NCBI GenBank assembly: GCA_937911505.1
Contig: CALEMF010000081.1
Coordinates: 1 to 64,000 of the forward strand
Direction of reading: 5' to 3'
Length of the DNA: 64,000 nucleotides
Origin: an uncultured Cytophagales bacterium
GTDB lineage: Bacteria; Bacteroidota; Bacteroidia; Cytophagales; Thermonemataceae
Each line of letters starts with the position of its first letter. Within the stretch, counting starts at the first letter, position 1. The notes beneath the pieces were generated by a model. It searched no databases. It saw only the letters and a list, made by a program, of their open reading frames with translations, and was not told where the DNA came from. This document shows, one piece after another, positions 8,107 through 17,025 of the stretch. The translations under genes were made by a program, and so were the position numbers.

Positions 8107-9060
8107 CTAGCTTACTTCCATACTTACGTGAAAAATGGCATCTCCTTTATTAACAATGGGTGCTGTGTTTAAACCAAATATGTGGCAATCGAATGGGGCG
8201 ATGACTTTTTTCTCAAATTCACCATAAGGATCAGAAATGATGCCTATGACAGATTTATGCTTTACCCAACTTCCATTTTTTACGAGTGATAGAAATAAGC
8301 CAGCGTGAGGCGCGCGTATCCACTTACTTTTCTTGATCAATACGGGATCAGGCTTGCTTTTGACTTTCCCGTCTTTCATTTTTAAATACCTCATAAAGTT
8401 TAAGGCGCCTTCTACGCCACAGTTAATTACAAATGGGTCTAGCGCTAAGGATTTTCCTCCTTCAAATAACAATAGGTGCTTTCCCATTTTATGTACGGCT
8501 TCTCTGATGGACTTAGCAATGTAGCTAGAGTTCACTACAAAAGGCGCCCCAAATACTCTTGCCATTTCAAGCGATTTTTCTTCTTGAAAAACACATCTGA
8601 CGTTAGGGTAATTTTCTCTGCCTGCACCACCTGTATGAAAATCCAAAATGTAATCTACCAAAGGTGCGATCTCTTTGGTAAATTTGTAAGCAAATTGGCT
8701 GGCCAACGAACCCTTTGCTGTTCCAGGAAATACTCTGTTGAGGTCTCTTCCATCTGGGAATTCTCTTTGTTGATTTAAATAACCAAACACATTGAATACG
8801 GGAATGCAAATGACAATGCCGCTTTTGGGTTTGTTATATCCTTTCCTAATAATATCGCGCACGATGGCGACACCATTGGTTTCATCTCCGTGTACACCCC
8901 CCATAAGAAGTAAAACTGGCCCTTCTCGTGTAGCTCGCTCAATGATTACAGGCATAGTTAGCTTATTTCTTGTATGCAGCTTGGCCACTTCAATCTCCAT
9001 TACAACACTTTCTCCTTTTTTAATTTCCCGACCTAGTATACGGAATGTTTTATCAGACAT
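8107..9060 (-). CDS. Succinylglutamate desuccinylase/aspartoacylase family zinc hydrolase
   Basis: The 317-residue cytoplasmic enzyme has the M14-type zinc site of the AstE/AspA family: H57-G-D-E60 (GGVHGDETNG) and H142 (LDFHTGG), plus the substrate-binding stretch GRDLNRVFPG at 105-114. The C-terminal domain of about 70 residues is the beta-rich cap common to the family (RAPHAGLFL). Such enzymes remove acyl groups from amino acids; in many bacteria close relatives sit beside rimK, but no RimK-type ligase is present here, so the substrate is open. It is a single minus-strand gene. Confidence 0.9.
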   Translation of the reverse strand: MSDKTFRILGREIKKGESVVMEIEVAKLHTRNKLTMPVIIERATREGPVLLLMGGVHGDETNGVAIVRDIIRKGYNKPKSGIVICIPVFNVFGYLNQQREFPDGRDLNRVFPGTAKGSLASQFAYKFTKEIAPLVDYILDFHTGGAGRENYPNVRCVFQEEKSLEMARVFGAPFVVNSSYIAKSIREAVHKMGKHLLLFEGGKSLALDPFVINCGVEGALNFMRYLKMKDGKVKSKPDPVLIKKSKWIRAPHAGLFLSLVKNGSWVKHKSVIGIISDPYGEFEKKVIAPFDCHIFGLNTAPIVNKGDAIFHVSMEVS

Positions 9061-9137
9061 TTTCTATGAATGGTTATCCCCATAAGTGCTATGTGTGTTG
9101 CAGCGCTTTTTGGATATGATTTGTTTTTTATGATTTT

Positions 9138-10652
9138 TTAATTCGTAGTAAACTCATTTTTTAACAAAAACTGGCTGATCAATTCTTTTTCTTCTTTAGC
9201 TTCTGTTTTTGTTGTTTCTCTAAAATAAAAGTGACCAGCGTTTGGGTATGTACGAAAAATAAAATCAATATTACTTTTTAACATTTTATCTTTGAATTTC
9301 TCAAATTCAGAAAATTCAACCATCTCATCTTTCTCACCGTGAAAGGCTAAGATAGGGGGAAGGTTGCCCTCCTCTAAGTAGAGTGGTGATATTATTTTTG
9401 GATCGTAATCTACATTGTATACATCTCTACCTGTAATATCGTAGGGAGCAGAGCCCAAAATAAGGGCATTTGGCTTTGAACTATACTTAGAAAGTACGCC
9501 AAAATCTTTGGGTTGCTCGATCATAGCAGCAATTAAGGCTAAATGTGCGCCTGCTGAAAATCCTTCTACCAATACTTTATTGGGGTTCACGCCTAATGTA
9601 TTGGCATTTTCTCTCACCCAAGCGATTGCAGCCAAAGCATCGCTCACAGAGGCTTTTATATCTGTACCGTGGACATTTCTTAAGCGATAATCAAAAGTAA
9701 TGGCTACTCTACCTGCTGCCGCTGCTTTTTTGCAAGATCCATAGCTCCACTCAGGTAGTCCTATCGCCCATCCACCTCCGTGAAAAAACAAGTGTGCTGG
9801 TCGTTGTGCACTGGGGGTATGATTTTCTGGATAAAAAATGTGCGCGTTGAGTTTGATGCCTTCAACGACTCTATAGGTTCTTATCTCACTCGCTTCTTTT
9901 CTTCTATCTTTACCCATTTTGATAGCCGCCTTGATTTCTTCTCTGTACGCTTCGTTTTTTACATCTGTAAGTGCTTTTTTGTAGGTATCATCAAAGGCTT
10001 CTACGCGGTATGTCCAAATGTTTGCGTTAAAGTGTTCTTTTAGGAAAAAATCTTTAATCTCTTGGTTTGCCTGAAGGTTTACAATAGCCTCATAACGGTT
10101 ATCTAAACGTTTTAAAGGAACGCGCTCAAGATGAGAAAATTTGTATTCCTTAGCAGAGAGTATATCAAAATAATAGTTTATACACCTTTCATAGGCACTA
10201 GACTGTAATAGATCCGGCTTTGTAAAGCTATCTGCCAGAATATTCTCAAAGTAATCACTAGGAACGTCGGCTTTCTTCTCGAAACCTGTGTAACGATGAA
10301 AATTGTGTGGATACAACAATTGATACCTTCGGTGTTTGTAGTCGGTTTCAGTATAAAGGCCACTAATGAGTTGAGGGTCTATGCTTTTATTTGAATTTTG
10401 AAAGCTATTGACTAAAGCAGTCTCCGTATTTTTCAGAGAGTCGATTCGAGCCTTAAACGCTTTGGTATTGGTTCCAAAAATTGTTTCATGATTGGCTTCT
10501 AAAAATTGTTCATTTTTACTGATAAGTGCCTTGTAAGCACTTAGGAGTGCTTTTTCATCAGTGTTTGTACTTGAGGCTTGTTCTGTTGTTTGGCTTTGCA
10601 CACAAACAGAGGTACTAAAAATTAGTATAATTGATACAATGATTTGCTTCAT
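9138..10652 (-). CDS. Exported alpha/beta-hydrolase (esterase/lipase) with long N-terminal domain
   Basis: The 504-residue product has a signal peptide (to about residue 20). Residues 25-260 form a helical, charged domain of unknown function. The hydrolase domain begins near 262 and has the HSL-type oxyanion motif H291-G-G-G294, nucleophile elbow GFSAG (364-368), an acid in HGEKDEM near 440 and the His in AGHFYF near 478. It belongs to the BD-FAE/esterase group, acting on esters in the periplasm or outside. The N-terminal half has no recognised relative beyond similar Bacteroidota exported enzymes. It is a single gene with an ATG start. Confidence 0.88.
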   Translation of the reverse strand: MKQIIVSIILIFSTSVCVQSQTTEQASSTNTDEKALLSAYKALISKNEQFLEANHETIFGTNTKAFKARIDSLKNTETALVNSFQNSNKSIDPQLISGLYTETDYKHRRYQLLYPHNFHRYTGFEKKADVPSDYFENILADSFTKPDLLQSSAYERCINYYFDILSAKEYKFSHLERVPLKRLDNRYEAIVNLQANQEIKDFFLKEHFNANIWTYRVEAFDDTYKKALTDVKNEAYREEIKAAIKMGKDRRKEASEIRTYRVVEGIKLNAHIFYPENHTPSAQRPAHLFFHGGGWAIGLPEWSYGSCKKAAAAGRVAITFDYRLRNVHGTDIKASVSDALAAIAWVRENANTLGVNPNKVLVEGFSAGAHLALIAAMIEQPKDFGVLSKYSSKPNALILGSAPYDITGRDVYNVDYDPKIISPLYLEEGNLPPILAFHGEKDEMVEFSEFEKFKDKMLKSNIDFIFRTYPNAGHFYFRETTKTEAKEEKELISQFLLKNEFTTN

Positions 10653-10966
10653 TTTAAGAGTGTTTTATCCTGTAAAGCAGACGTACGTATTCAAAATTTT
10701 CCGTTTACGCTTTTGTATGTTAAGCCAAGACATAATAGGGTGGGATAAATGATTAAGAACCTTGTAATACAGCTATCTATGCAGTTAAAGCATAATGACT
10801 GTTTGTACAAGGTAAATAATAAAAGATTGCCCGTCAAGTGGGTAGCATTACGAGTATTCTTTATCGAAGGTATTTGAGTTGTATGTAACCTTATAAGTGA
10901 AATCAAAAATGCTATAGGAATAACGAGCAGCTTAGGTTTATTGGAACTTTACCCTGTTTTTAGCTT
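10653..10966. other. Intergenic gap with a short dispersed repeat
   Basis: No convincing gene is seen. It contains one copy of the 40-base intergenic repeat (10806-10846). A 71-codon minus-strand frame at 10691-10906 crosses the repeat and has no protein-like features. Confidence 0.5.
10806..10846. repeat. Short intergenic repeat, copy 1
   Basis: Matches the pattern A-rich start, TAAnnAATAAAAG, about 8 variable bases, then TCAAGTGGGTAGC. Similar stretches occur in five other gaps of this window, spotted by eye. Confidence 0.4.
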
Positions 10967-11377
10967 CTAATGGCTGATTGTACTCTCTATTGGGCTAAAA
11001 TAGTTTACAAAATACCTGGTATTGAAGAGGAAAAATAGGATCAAGGCATACGCCAAAAACTCTCCTCCCATTGCTATGTATTTCGTTTTACTAGTCATAT
11101 AGCCAAATGTTTCAATAAGGCAAACGATCGCCATAAAGCCATAGGCTGCTGCCATTATTTGAGGAGTATTGGGCCATTGTGTTATGTATCCATAGAGAAA
11201 AGCGGTTGAAGCAAAAAGAACAGAACTCCAGTGGATGATCAATACCCAAGTTGGAAATTCGGGGTTGGTAAAAGGTTGCCAAGGAACATCTTGTAGAATC
11301 ATTTCTAAGAAACCTCCTATGGCCCAAACTAACAAGCCTGTATGTATGAGTAACAAAGTGTATCCGATGTATTGCAT
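10967..11377 (-). CDS. Four-helix integral membrane protein, unknown
   Basis: The 136-residue protein is almost wholly hydrophobic with four transmembrane helices (about residues 4-26, 44-66, 72-92 and 103-123). Short charged loops include KTKY before the last helix, and there is no catalytic motif. It resembles small Bacteroidota inner-membrane proteins of the DoxX-like or DUF size class, but I do not recognise a specific family. The ATG at 11377 sits 2 bases after the stop of a 60-codon frame upstream, so it is likely the second gene of a small transcript started at the promoter element near 11590. Confidence 0.7.
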   Translation of the reverse strand: MQYIGYTLLLIHTGLLVWAIGGFLEMILQDVPWQPFTNPEFPTWVLIIHWSSVLFASTAFLYGYITQWPNTPQIMAAAYGFMAIVCLIETFGYMTSKTKYIAMGGEFLAYALILFFLFNTRYFVNYFSPIESTISH

Positions 11378-11379
11378 AG

Positions 11380-11562
11380 TTATTTTAGAATAATCTTAAG
11401 CATTATGGCTGACATCATTTTTCCTACAAGAAAAGTGGTGTTGCCCTTGATGAAAGAAATCAGCAGGTCTGACCAACTAAATTGTGTACCTCCTTGAAGT
11501 TCAACTATTTTACGTTTGTGTATAAATGGAGAGAACTCAATTATCATGTTTTTTGAATTCAT
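11380..11562 (-). CDS. Possible small protein upstream of the membrane protein
   Basis: The 60-residue frame is basic with one modest hydrophobic segment in the C-terminal half (FLVGKMMSAIMLKIIL). It starts 23 bases after an exact -7 promoter element (11586-11594) and ends 2 bases before the next ATG, an arrangement that suggests translation coupling. Homology is not recognised, and it could be a remnant or an untranslated leader. Confidence is low. Confidence 0.35.
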   Translation of the reverse strand: MNSKNMIIEFSPFIHKRKIVELQGGTQFSWSDLLISFIKGNTTFLVGKMMSAIMLKIILK

Positions 11563-11585
11563 TGTTTACAATCTTTTAGCTAGTA

Positions 11586-11594
11586 GCAAATATA
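11586..11594 (-). promoter_or_regulatory. Promoter -7 element (TATATTTGC)
   Basis: An exact match to TAnnTTTGY on the minus strand, 23 bases before the 60-codon frame and just below the end of the Crp-type gene. It should drive the two small genes at 10967-11562. Confidence 0.5.
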
Positions 11595-11603
11595 CGAACG
11601 CTT

Positions 11604-12233
11604 TCATGCTTCGAAGTTGCCATTTGGCAACAAATCCTTTTTCGCTATTTCCTTTCTTATTCTACTAAGAGAGTATTTGGTCATGCCAAGATAATTGGCG
11701 ACTTGCTTAAGTGATACTCTATCAGCAATGTCTGGATGTTGCTTTAGGAAGTTTAAGTAGCGTGTGGTGGCATTTTCTGATATTATGTAGCTCTTTTCCA
11801 GCACTTTTTTGTGGAGTGACTGTTCTGTTGCTTTTCGCATGATGCTTTGCCAAGCGGTAATTTTTTCCTCGAAAATACGATACGCTTTTACATCGAATGT
11901 CACTAGTACGCAAGGAGTTTCAGCAATAATGTATTGGGTAGAGGGAGTTTGCTCATAAAAGCTTTTCGTATCAGTTACAAATCCTTCTTCTTTAATGAAG
12001 CAGTGAGAGACTTCTTCTCCATCAATCGTATAATCAAATAACCGTAGGACTCCTTTTATCACATAACCTATTGATTGACACTTGCTCTCTGCTTCCAGAA
12101 AGTAATGCCCTTTGTTTAGTCGTAGTATCTTTAGGTGCTGCTCAAGAATCTTTTTTTCAGGGATATTAAGTGTTTCCAAAGACGCAAAATAGTCAATCAA
12201 TGGCGTAATGGTTATTTCCTTAGATTTATTCAT
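11604..12233 (-). CDS. Crp/Fnr-family transcriptional regulator
   Basis: The 209-residue protein has an N-terminal cyclic-nucleotide-binding-like beta roll (about 25-130; KGHYFLEAESKCQSIGYVIKG) and a C-terminal winged HTH at about 150-200 (SLKQVANYLGMTKYSLSRIR). It lacks the Fnr Cys cluster and the canonical cAMP contacts, as is common for Bacteroidota Crp-like regulators, whose ligands are mostly unknown. It is encoded alone, between the membrane-protein pair and the esterase/amidohydrolase pair; targets cannot be told. Confidence 0.92.
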   Translation of the reverse strand: MNKSKEITITPLIDYFASLETLNIPEKKILEQHLKILRLNKGHYFLEAESKCQSIGYVIKGVLRLFDYTIDGEEVSHCFIKEEGFVTDTKSFYEQTPSTQYIIAETPCVLVTFDVKAYRIFEEKITAWQSIMRKATEQSLHKKVLEKSYIISENATTRYLNFLKQHPDIADRVSLKQVANYLGMTKYSLSRIRKEIAKKDLLPNGNFEA

Positions 12234-12299
12234 AAAACCAAAAGTGTCATTATTTTTTATACTCTATGAGAAACAACTACAGTTTCCTACACAATAGGG

Positions 12300-13229
12300 C
12301 TAATAGTTATCACTTCTTTTTTGCATAAAAAGCCATCTGAATAAGAAAGGTTCTCTAAGTGCCTCAGTCATTGCATAGTGGCAGTTTGCGTAACAATCGT
12401 AGTTGTATTCTGTGTAGAAGTGTATTTTTCCCTCCGAAATTACCTCATTAATCTCTGCTGAAGTCAAATTATACTGGGTTTCTTCAAATCCGTGTGTAAA
12501 GGTAGGCTCATAGCCTTTATCATCAAAAGCTTGAAACAATACCCTACAGGCGTGTTCACTTCCTGAGCCATCAGCATCACGTTTGTGAATAAAACTCCAT
12601 ACAGGTAGCTGCGCAAAGGAACCCTTTTCGACCTGTTGTGCTAGCGCATCGAATCCCGGACTACTGGCACCAAGCGCGGTACTGAGTGGTACTAAAGCGG
12701 CAACCTTATCTTTAAGGTGGGCACCTACGATCCAAGTTCCAGCACCTCCCATAGAATGACCTGTTAGATAAACTCTTTCTGCATCAATGTTTTTGTGCTT
12801 CATTACCTCCTCCAGTAGCTTTTCTAGGAAGTCTAATGAGTTGGGCGCGGACCAATTGTTGTAGTCATTTCCTTTCCAGAGTTCCTCGTGAATATGTGGT
12901 GCTAGTACATAGGCTGGATACTGATTTTGATTATTTTCCTCGATCCAAGCCAACGCATAATACCCAAATGTCTCATTGAATAAAAAGTCTTCTTCTGCTG
13001 TAGCGAAGTATTCTGCCCCGTGTAAGGCTAGTATTAAAGGAAACTTATCTGTTGTGTTAAGAGATTGCTTCGGCTCAAAAATATGATAAGGAATGCTGGT
13101 GTCTGTCAGGTCGTGTTGATAATGCTGCTTTGAGAATGCATACTCAAAGGGCTGTTCTTCAACAATATCGTTGTCGTTAACACAGGAAAGTAGTGTAATT
13201 ATAATGAGTAGTGTTAGTATCTTATTCAT
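12300..13229 (-). CDS. Lipoprotein alpha/beta-hydrolase (carboxylesterase-like)
   Basis: The 309-residue product carries a lipoprotein signal ending at Cys16 (LLSCVND). The fold is a dienelactone/PhaC-depolymerase-like hydrolase: LALHGAEYF near residue 67, and the nucleophile motif GHSMGGAGTW near 158, with late acid and His candidates. Such enzymes cleave esters at the cell envelope. It starts 14 bases after the stop of the M20 amidohydrolase gene, so the two form an operon of periplasmic hydrolases. Substrate is not known. Confidence 0.85.
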   Translation of the reverse strand: MNKILTLLIIITLLSCVNDNDIVEEQPFEYAFSKQHYQHDLTDTSIPYHIFEPKQSLNTTDKFPLILALHGAEYFATAEEDFLFNETFGYYALAWIEENNQNQYPAYVLAPHIHEELWKGNDYNNWSAPNSLDFLEKLLEEVMKHKNIDAERVYLTGHSMGGAGTWIVGAHLKDKVAALVPLSTALGASSPGFDALAQQVEKGSFAQLPVWSFIHKRDADGSGSEHACRVLFQAFDDKGYEPTFTHGFEETQYNLTSAEINEVISEGKIHFYTEYNYDCYANCHYAMTEALREPFLFRWLFMQKRSDNY

Positions 13230-13243
13230 ACGAAATGAGCATT

Positions 13244-14515
13244 TTAATCATCTTTCAGCCTTTCAACTATTAAAGAGGAAAAACTCCTAACTCCTATCTT
13301 TATGGCTTCTTCATCCACCCTGAAATTAGGTGCGTGGTTCATGGCAATCATGCCTTTTTCAAAATTAGAACCTCCAAGAAAAAAATAAACACCGGGCACG
13401 TTTTGCTGAAAGTAGCAAAAATCGTCATTGAAATAAGGAACTTGACCGTAGTTCGGTAACATTAGGTCTTTACCATAAATTTCTTTAAGTGTATTTATCG
13501 ACTTATTAGTCAATTGCGTATCATTCATGATAGTGGGGTTTCCTTGACTATACGATAAGGCGAGTAGCTTATCTCCGTGTTCAGTTTTTTTAATAATACG
13601 CTCAATTTTTGATAAAATTGTTGATAAGTTGGCGCGATTTGTCTCGTAAAGATAAGCTTGTATATGAAGCCCCTCACTGTCTTCCTGAATTACTGCGTTT
13701 TCATCCATAAAGAGATAATCTTTAAAAATAGTACTAGGGTTGTGTAGGCCTATTTCTGGGTCTACAATACCTTGTATTTCCCAAGGCTTACTCTCTGGTT
13801 CAAACCGTGATACTTGACGCCTAATGTCATCATACAGTGCTGTGGCCTCTGCTTCTGTCAGGTTATTTTTAAGTGTAATCTTCACGCGTTTTTGGTGCGC
13901 GTACAATGCATTGGGTTTGACCATAATTTTACCAACTGGTAGGGGCGTGATATGTAAAGTGTAAATCTCTTCAGGATCGATCTTTGAAAATAATCCTGCT
14001 TCAACCATGCTTTTAGCGCCTATAAATGTTTCTTCTTCTGGTTGGAATATAAAATATACGCTTCCCGTTAAGTATTCCTTGTGTTTGGTGAGTACTTCTG
14101 CAATTCCTAGCCCAATAGCCATGTGTACATCATGCCCACAACCGTGTTGTACACCATCAACGACAGATTTAAAAGGCGAGCTATCAGGAAAGTCGTTTGG
14201 TAAGGCATCCATTTCTGCGCGCCAAGCAATTTTTTTTCCTGCTTTTCCAGTATTGAGAATACCCACAACACTATTGCCATAAGTACCTGTTTCTACTTCT
14301 AGCCCTAAATCTAGTAAGTATTGTTTTATAATACGTTGTGTTCGTACTTCATTGCCTGCTAGCTCAGGATTGGTGTAAATATCTCTGCGGACTTCCACGA
14401 GCTTATCATAGAGCTGTGCTGTTTCTGTTTCAATGGATGAATGGATGGAAGTGCGATTCCTTTGACTACAGGAGGTCACAACTACCACGGTTAGTATAAA
14501 AAAAATTACTTTCAT
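13244..14515 (-). CDS. M20-family amidohydrolase (exported lipoprotein)
   Basis: From the ATG at 14515 the product has 423 residues and a lipoprotein signal ending at Cys16 (VVVVTSCS); an in-frame start 18 bases upstream would blur that signal. Metal-binding motifs of M20D amidohydrolases are present: MDALPND (102-108), GCGHDVH (125-131, with C126 and H128), the Glu pair in QPEEE, and LHITP, and the late His in NHAPNF. A dimerisation domain interrupts the catalytic one. Relatives remove acyl groups from amino acids or act on peptides such as N-acetyl-diaminopimelate and indole-acetyl conjugates. First gene of an operon with the esterase at 12300. Confidence 0.92.
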   Translation of the reverse strand: MKVIFFILTVVVVTSCSQRNRTSIHSSIETETAQLYDKLVEVRRDIYTNPELAGNEVRTQRIIKQYLLDLGLEVETGTYGNSVVGILNTGKAGKKIAWRAEMDALPNDFPDSSPFKSVVDGVQHGCGHDVHMAIGLGIAEVLTKHKEYLTGSVYFIFQPEEETFIGAKSMVEAGLFSKIDPEEIYTLHITPLPVGKIMVKPNALYAHQKRVKITLKNNLTEAEATALYDDIRRQVSRFEPESKPWEIQGIVDPEIGLHNPSTIFKDYLFMDENAVIQEDSEGLHIQAYLYETNRANLSTILSKIERIIKKTEHGDKLLALSYSQGNPTIMNDTQLTNKSINTLKEIYGKDLMLPNYGQVPYFNDDFCYFQQNVPGVYFFLGGSNFEKGMIAMNHAPNFRVDEEAIKIGVRSFSSLIVERLKDD

Positions 14516-14615
14516 ATGTATAATATCGTTCAAATGTCAGCTAGCAGATAGGATACTGGGTAGTGTATCTACCTCCTCATAAGGATTTCTACTGCTAGAT
14601 CTTAGCTTTATATTC

Positions 14616-14652
14616 ATAAGTTAAGAAAAAGGTAATTACCTATAAGGTGAAG
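14616..14652. repeat. Short intergenic repeat, copy 2 (divergent)
   Basis: A looser match to the 40-base intergenic pattern: CATAAGTTAAGAAAAAGG, then ATTACCTATAAGGTGAAG. Included because spacing of the conserved blocks is kept. Confidence 0.3.
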
Positions 14653-14712
14653 TTACTGCATAACAACTCGCTTATGATTGGGTGCATTTTAACTCTCTGT
14701 CACAAATTTTAT

Positions 14713-15837
14713 TTAGTGATAATTTCCGAGGCCACTTCCAGAAGCTAACTTTAACCCTTGTATCGTTAACCCAGTTGCTTCTCTGAGTTGTTGGTCGTTC
14801 CAGTGACGTAGTGCCTTGTCGATATCAGCCTCGTGATGGAAGAGGCAGTCTGCTTGAGCGATGGCATCTCGGAAGGCTTAGGCTGTAACAGAGGCGGTAA
14901 GGGGCCTGACAAATGACGCTGCATCACCAAGTACGGCTAAGCGGTTGTCGAACATTTTAGGAACATTCATATCTACGATCACTTGTACAAACGGATGTTG
15001 GGTTTGGTGTACACGATCTCTTAAAACCTGAGGAAGCTCCTCATCAGCGAGCGCGTGAAGATCATCCACAGATTTCTGGCTTAAGAAAGTAGGAGGAACA
15101 GCATATTTTCTGTTTTCGCCATCCTTATCCGTTAAGATTTGACTTAGTTGTGATGCTGTTTTATTGACATACCAAACCCAATTGAGTTGACGTTGTCCCT
15201 TTTCCAGTTCTCCGTTTGTTCCAGGAACCATATAGCAAAGGATGTGAGCGTGCTCATATGGATAGATGGAGAACTTATTTTCAAAGAAACTTACCACATC
15301 CTGAGTCATTTTCTCTTCAGGAATGAGACCACGATAGGCAATATAGCCTGCATAAGTAGGGGTCACCTCTGGTAGAAAGTGCGCTCTCACAACGGAGCCA
15401 TAACCGTCAGCACCAATGATTAAATCAGCCGTTTTTACTACTCCGTTGGTAAAAGTAGCTGTTGCAAGCTTCCCTTTCTGCTCAACCTTACTTAACTCGT
15501 GCCCATAAAAGTATTTCGTATCAGGAAAATGATCTTTTAATTGTTGCCAAATGTAATTCCAAGAAGTAAAGGTAGTATCATTCTGAAATTTGTATGCTAC
15601 TCTTCCCTGATTGTTAAGGACTTGCCTTTCAAGGGCAGGGACCCCAAAAATCTCTTTTGGTGAAATATTATGTTGCATAAGATAGTCCATCATATCTGGT
15701 TGTATCACCAAGCCAGCGCCTCTCCCTCGCATACGAGCAGTTGAACGTTCGTAAATCTCTACATCGAAGTTTTTACAATTTAAGGCGATTCCTGCGCTCA
15801 ACCCACCGATTGAACCTCCAATAATAATTATTTTCAT
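14713..15837 (-). pseudogene. FAD-dependent monooxygenase with a premature stop
   Basis: The reading frame encodes a PheA/UbiH-type flavin monooxygenase. It has the FAD-binding motif IIGGSIGGLSAG at residues 4-15, GRGAGLVIQPD near 37, the DG motif (IIGADGYGSVVRAHF) near 150, and the GD motif (LAVLGDAASFVRPL) near 305. At 14878-14880 an in-frame TAA follows LTASVTA. Without it the frame runs on for 54 more codons (AFRDAIALAQADCLFHH and a helical tail) to a TAA at 14713-14715, matching the usual C-terminus of the family. In relatives the stop position is a Lys and the preceding block is close to HTASGTAK. The lost tail packs against the FAD domain, so function is likely impaired. Confidence 0.85.
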
Positions 15838-16063
15838 ATGTGGTGAATTTTTCGATGTACAACAATAAATAAAATAGAAAATGTATATGATTATAAGAAT
15901 AATCCGATTCTTTTTTATTTCTACAAAAATAACCTATAAAAAAATGGTAAGCAACTCTGCAAATAGACTGTATGTTTACAGACAGTTATGAGGTGTTTTT
16001 AGCTTAGTCCGTTCAGCCTTTACAGGTATGCTACATATGGTGTATTGTTGGTTAGTATATTAT

Positions 16064-16663
16064 TTAAGTAGTGTAGTTAGTTCTTAGTAAGTATACTAAG
16101 AGAGGATTTCCTTCGCCTAATGTAACTGAGTCATAAATCTTAAAACCTTTCTTCTCGTAGTAAGCTACGTTACTTTTTGTTGAAGTTTCTAAGTATACGT
16201 TTTGATTTTTGGATGCACAATCTTCGAGCGCAGGCTTTAGTAGCGCTGAACCATACCCTTTCCCTTGTTCAGTTGGGAGCGTTCCAAGAAACCATAAGTA
16301 TTTAAAATCTTTGTCTTTAGGGTATTTGTCCACTACTTGGCGCTCCATTTTTGAAATACGCGAGAGGCGTTTTGATCCAAAGGCTAAAGCAAAATTCATC
16401 ATCTCAATAAATAGGAATCCGCTCATTCTTTTGGAACGGTGATTCCTCCAGATCGCGACGGCCTTTTTATCTGCAGTGAGTTGTACAGAACCATTTACCA
16501 TAGCGAGCTCAAATGCATAGGCCATAAGCCGCCTCATACGCTTTTCCTTTTTAGGTTCATTCCCAACAATCCAAGAAACTTGTGGATCAGTGGCAAACGA
16601 TTGAGAGAGAATATCTACAACTGCTTTTTTATCTTTACGTTGTGCTTGAATTACTTTATTCAT
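16064..16663 (-). CDS. GNAT-family N-acetyltransferase
   Basis: The 199-residue protein has a GNAT fold. The acetyl-CoA-binding motif A is seen as YLWFLGTLPTEQGKGYGSAL (residues 123-142, with QGKGYG), followed by the motif-B region VYLETSTKSNVAYYEKKGFK. The N-terminal part (KDKKAVVDILSQSF) is typical of single-domain members of 190-200 residues. It acetylates an amino group of an unknown small molecule or protein. It is encoded alone, at the left edge of a gap that separates it from the divergent AraC gene. Confidence 0.9.
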   Translation of the reverse strand: MNKVIQAQRKDKKAVVDILSQSFATDPQVSWIVGNEPKKEKRMRRLMAYAFELAMVNGSVQLTADKKAVAIWRNHRSKRMSGFLFIEMMNFALAFGSKRLSRISKMERQVVDKYPKDKDFKYLWFLGTLPTEQGKGYGSALLKPALEDCASKNQNVYLETSTKSNVAYYEKKGFKIYDSVTLGEGNPLLVYLLRTNYTT

Positions 16664-17025
16664 TTTTAATGGCTTAAGTGGCGAATGATTGTTGAGGTGT
16701 TTTTGCGGTATTATCTAAATATGCTATCAGATCTAGTGACTACAACCTTCGTTACTAAGGTAGCTTTTCTCTCCTAAACTTGAAGCCAACTAAACCATTA
16801 ATAAATGTACTCCTTTGGTCTAGACAGCTCAATTACTTTTTTCATAATTAGAGAGATTATTATAAATTACTTATTTAGTGAAGTCATCTTGGCTTTTCGT
16901 TTTAACTAAAAATGGATGAAACATAGGTGGATTTTAGTCGTTTTTTAAGAATCGAAATGAAGTGTAGCTCAGCGTAGCTAAAATAGGAAAAATTTAAATG
17001 ACTTTGATATACAAACTAAAAAGTT
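16664..17025. other. Divergent intergenic region, GNAT / AraC
   Basis: The gap holds the promoters of two divergent genes. A short copy of the GAGCTC-type repeat motif (TAGCTCAGCGTAGCTAAAA, 16965-16983) can fold into a small hairpin just upstream of the AraC gene. No gene-like frame is seen. Confidence 0.5.
16965..16983. repeat. Solo motif of the dispersed GAGCTC repeat
   Basis: TAGCTCAGCGTAGCTAAAA matches the core of the repeats at 1-215 and 45590-45860 (GAGCTCAGCGCAGCTAAAT) but has no flanking block. It may be a relic or a seed of that repeat. Confidence 0.5.
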
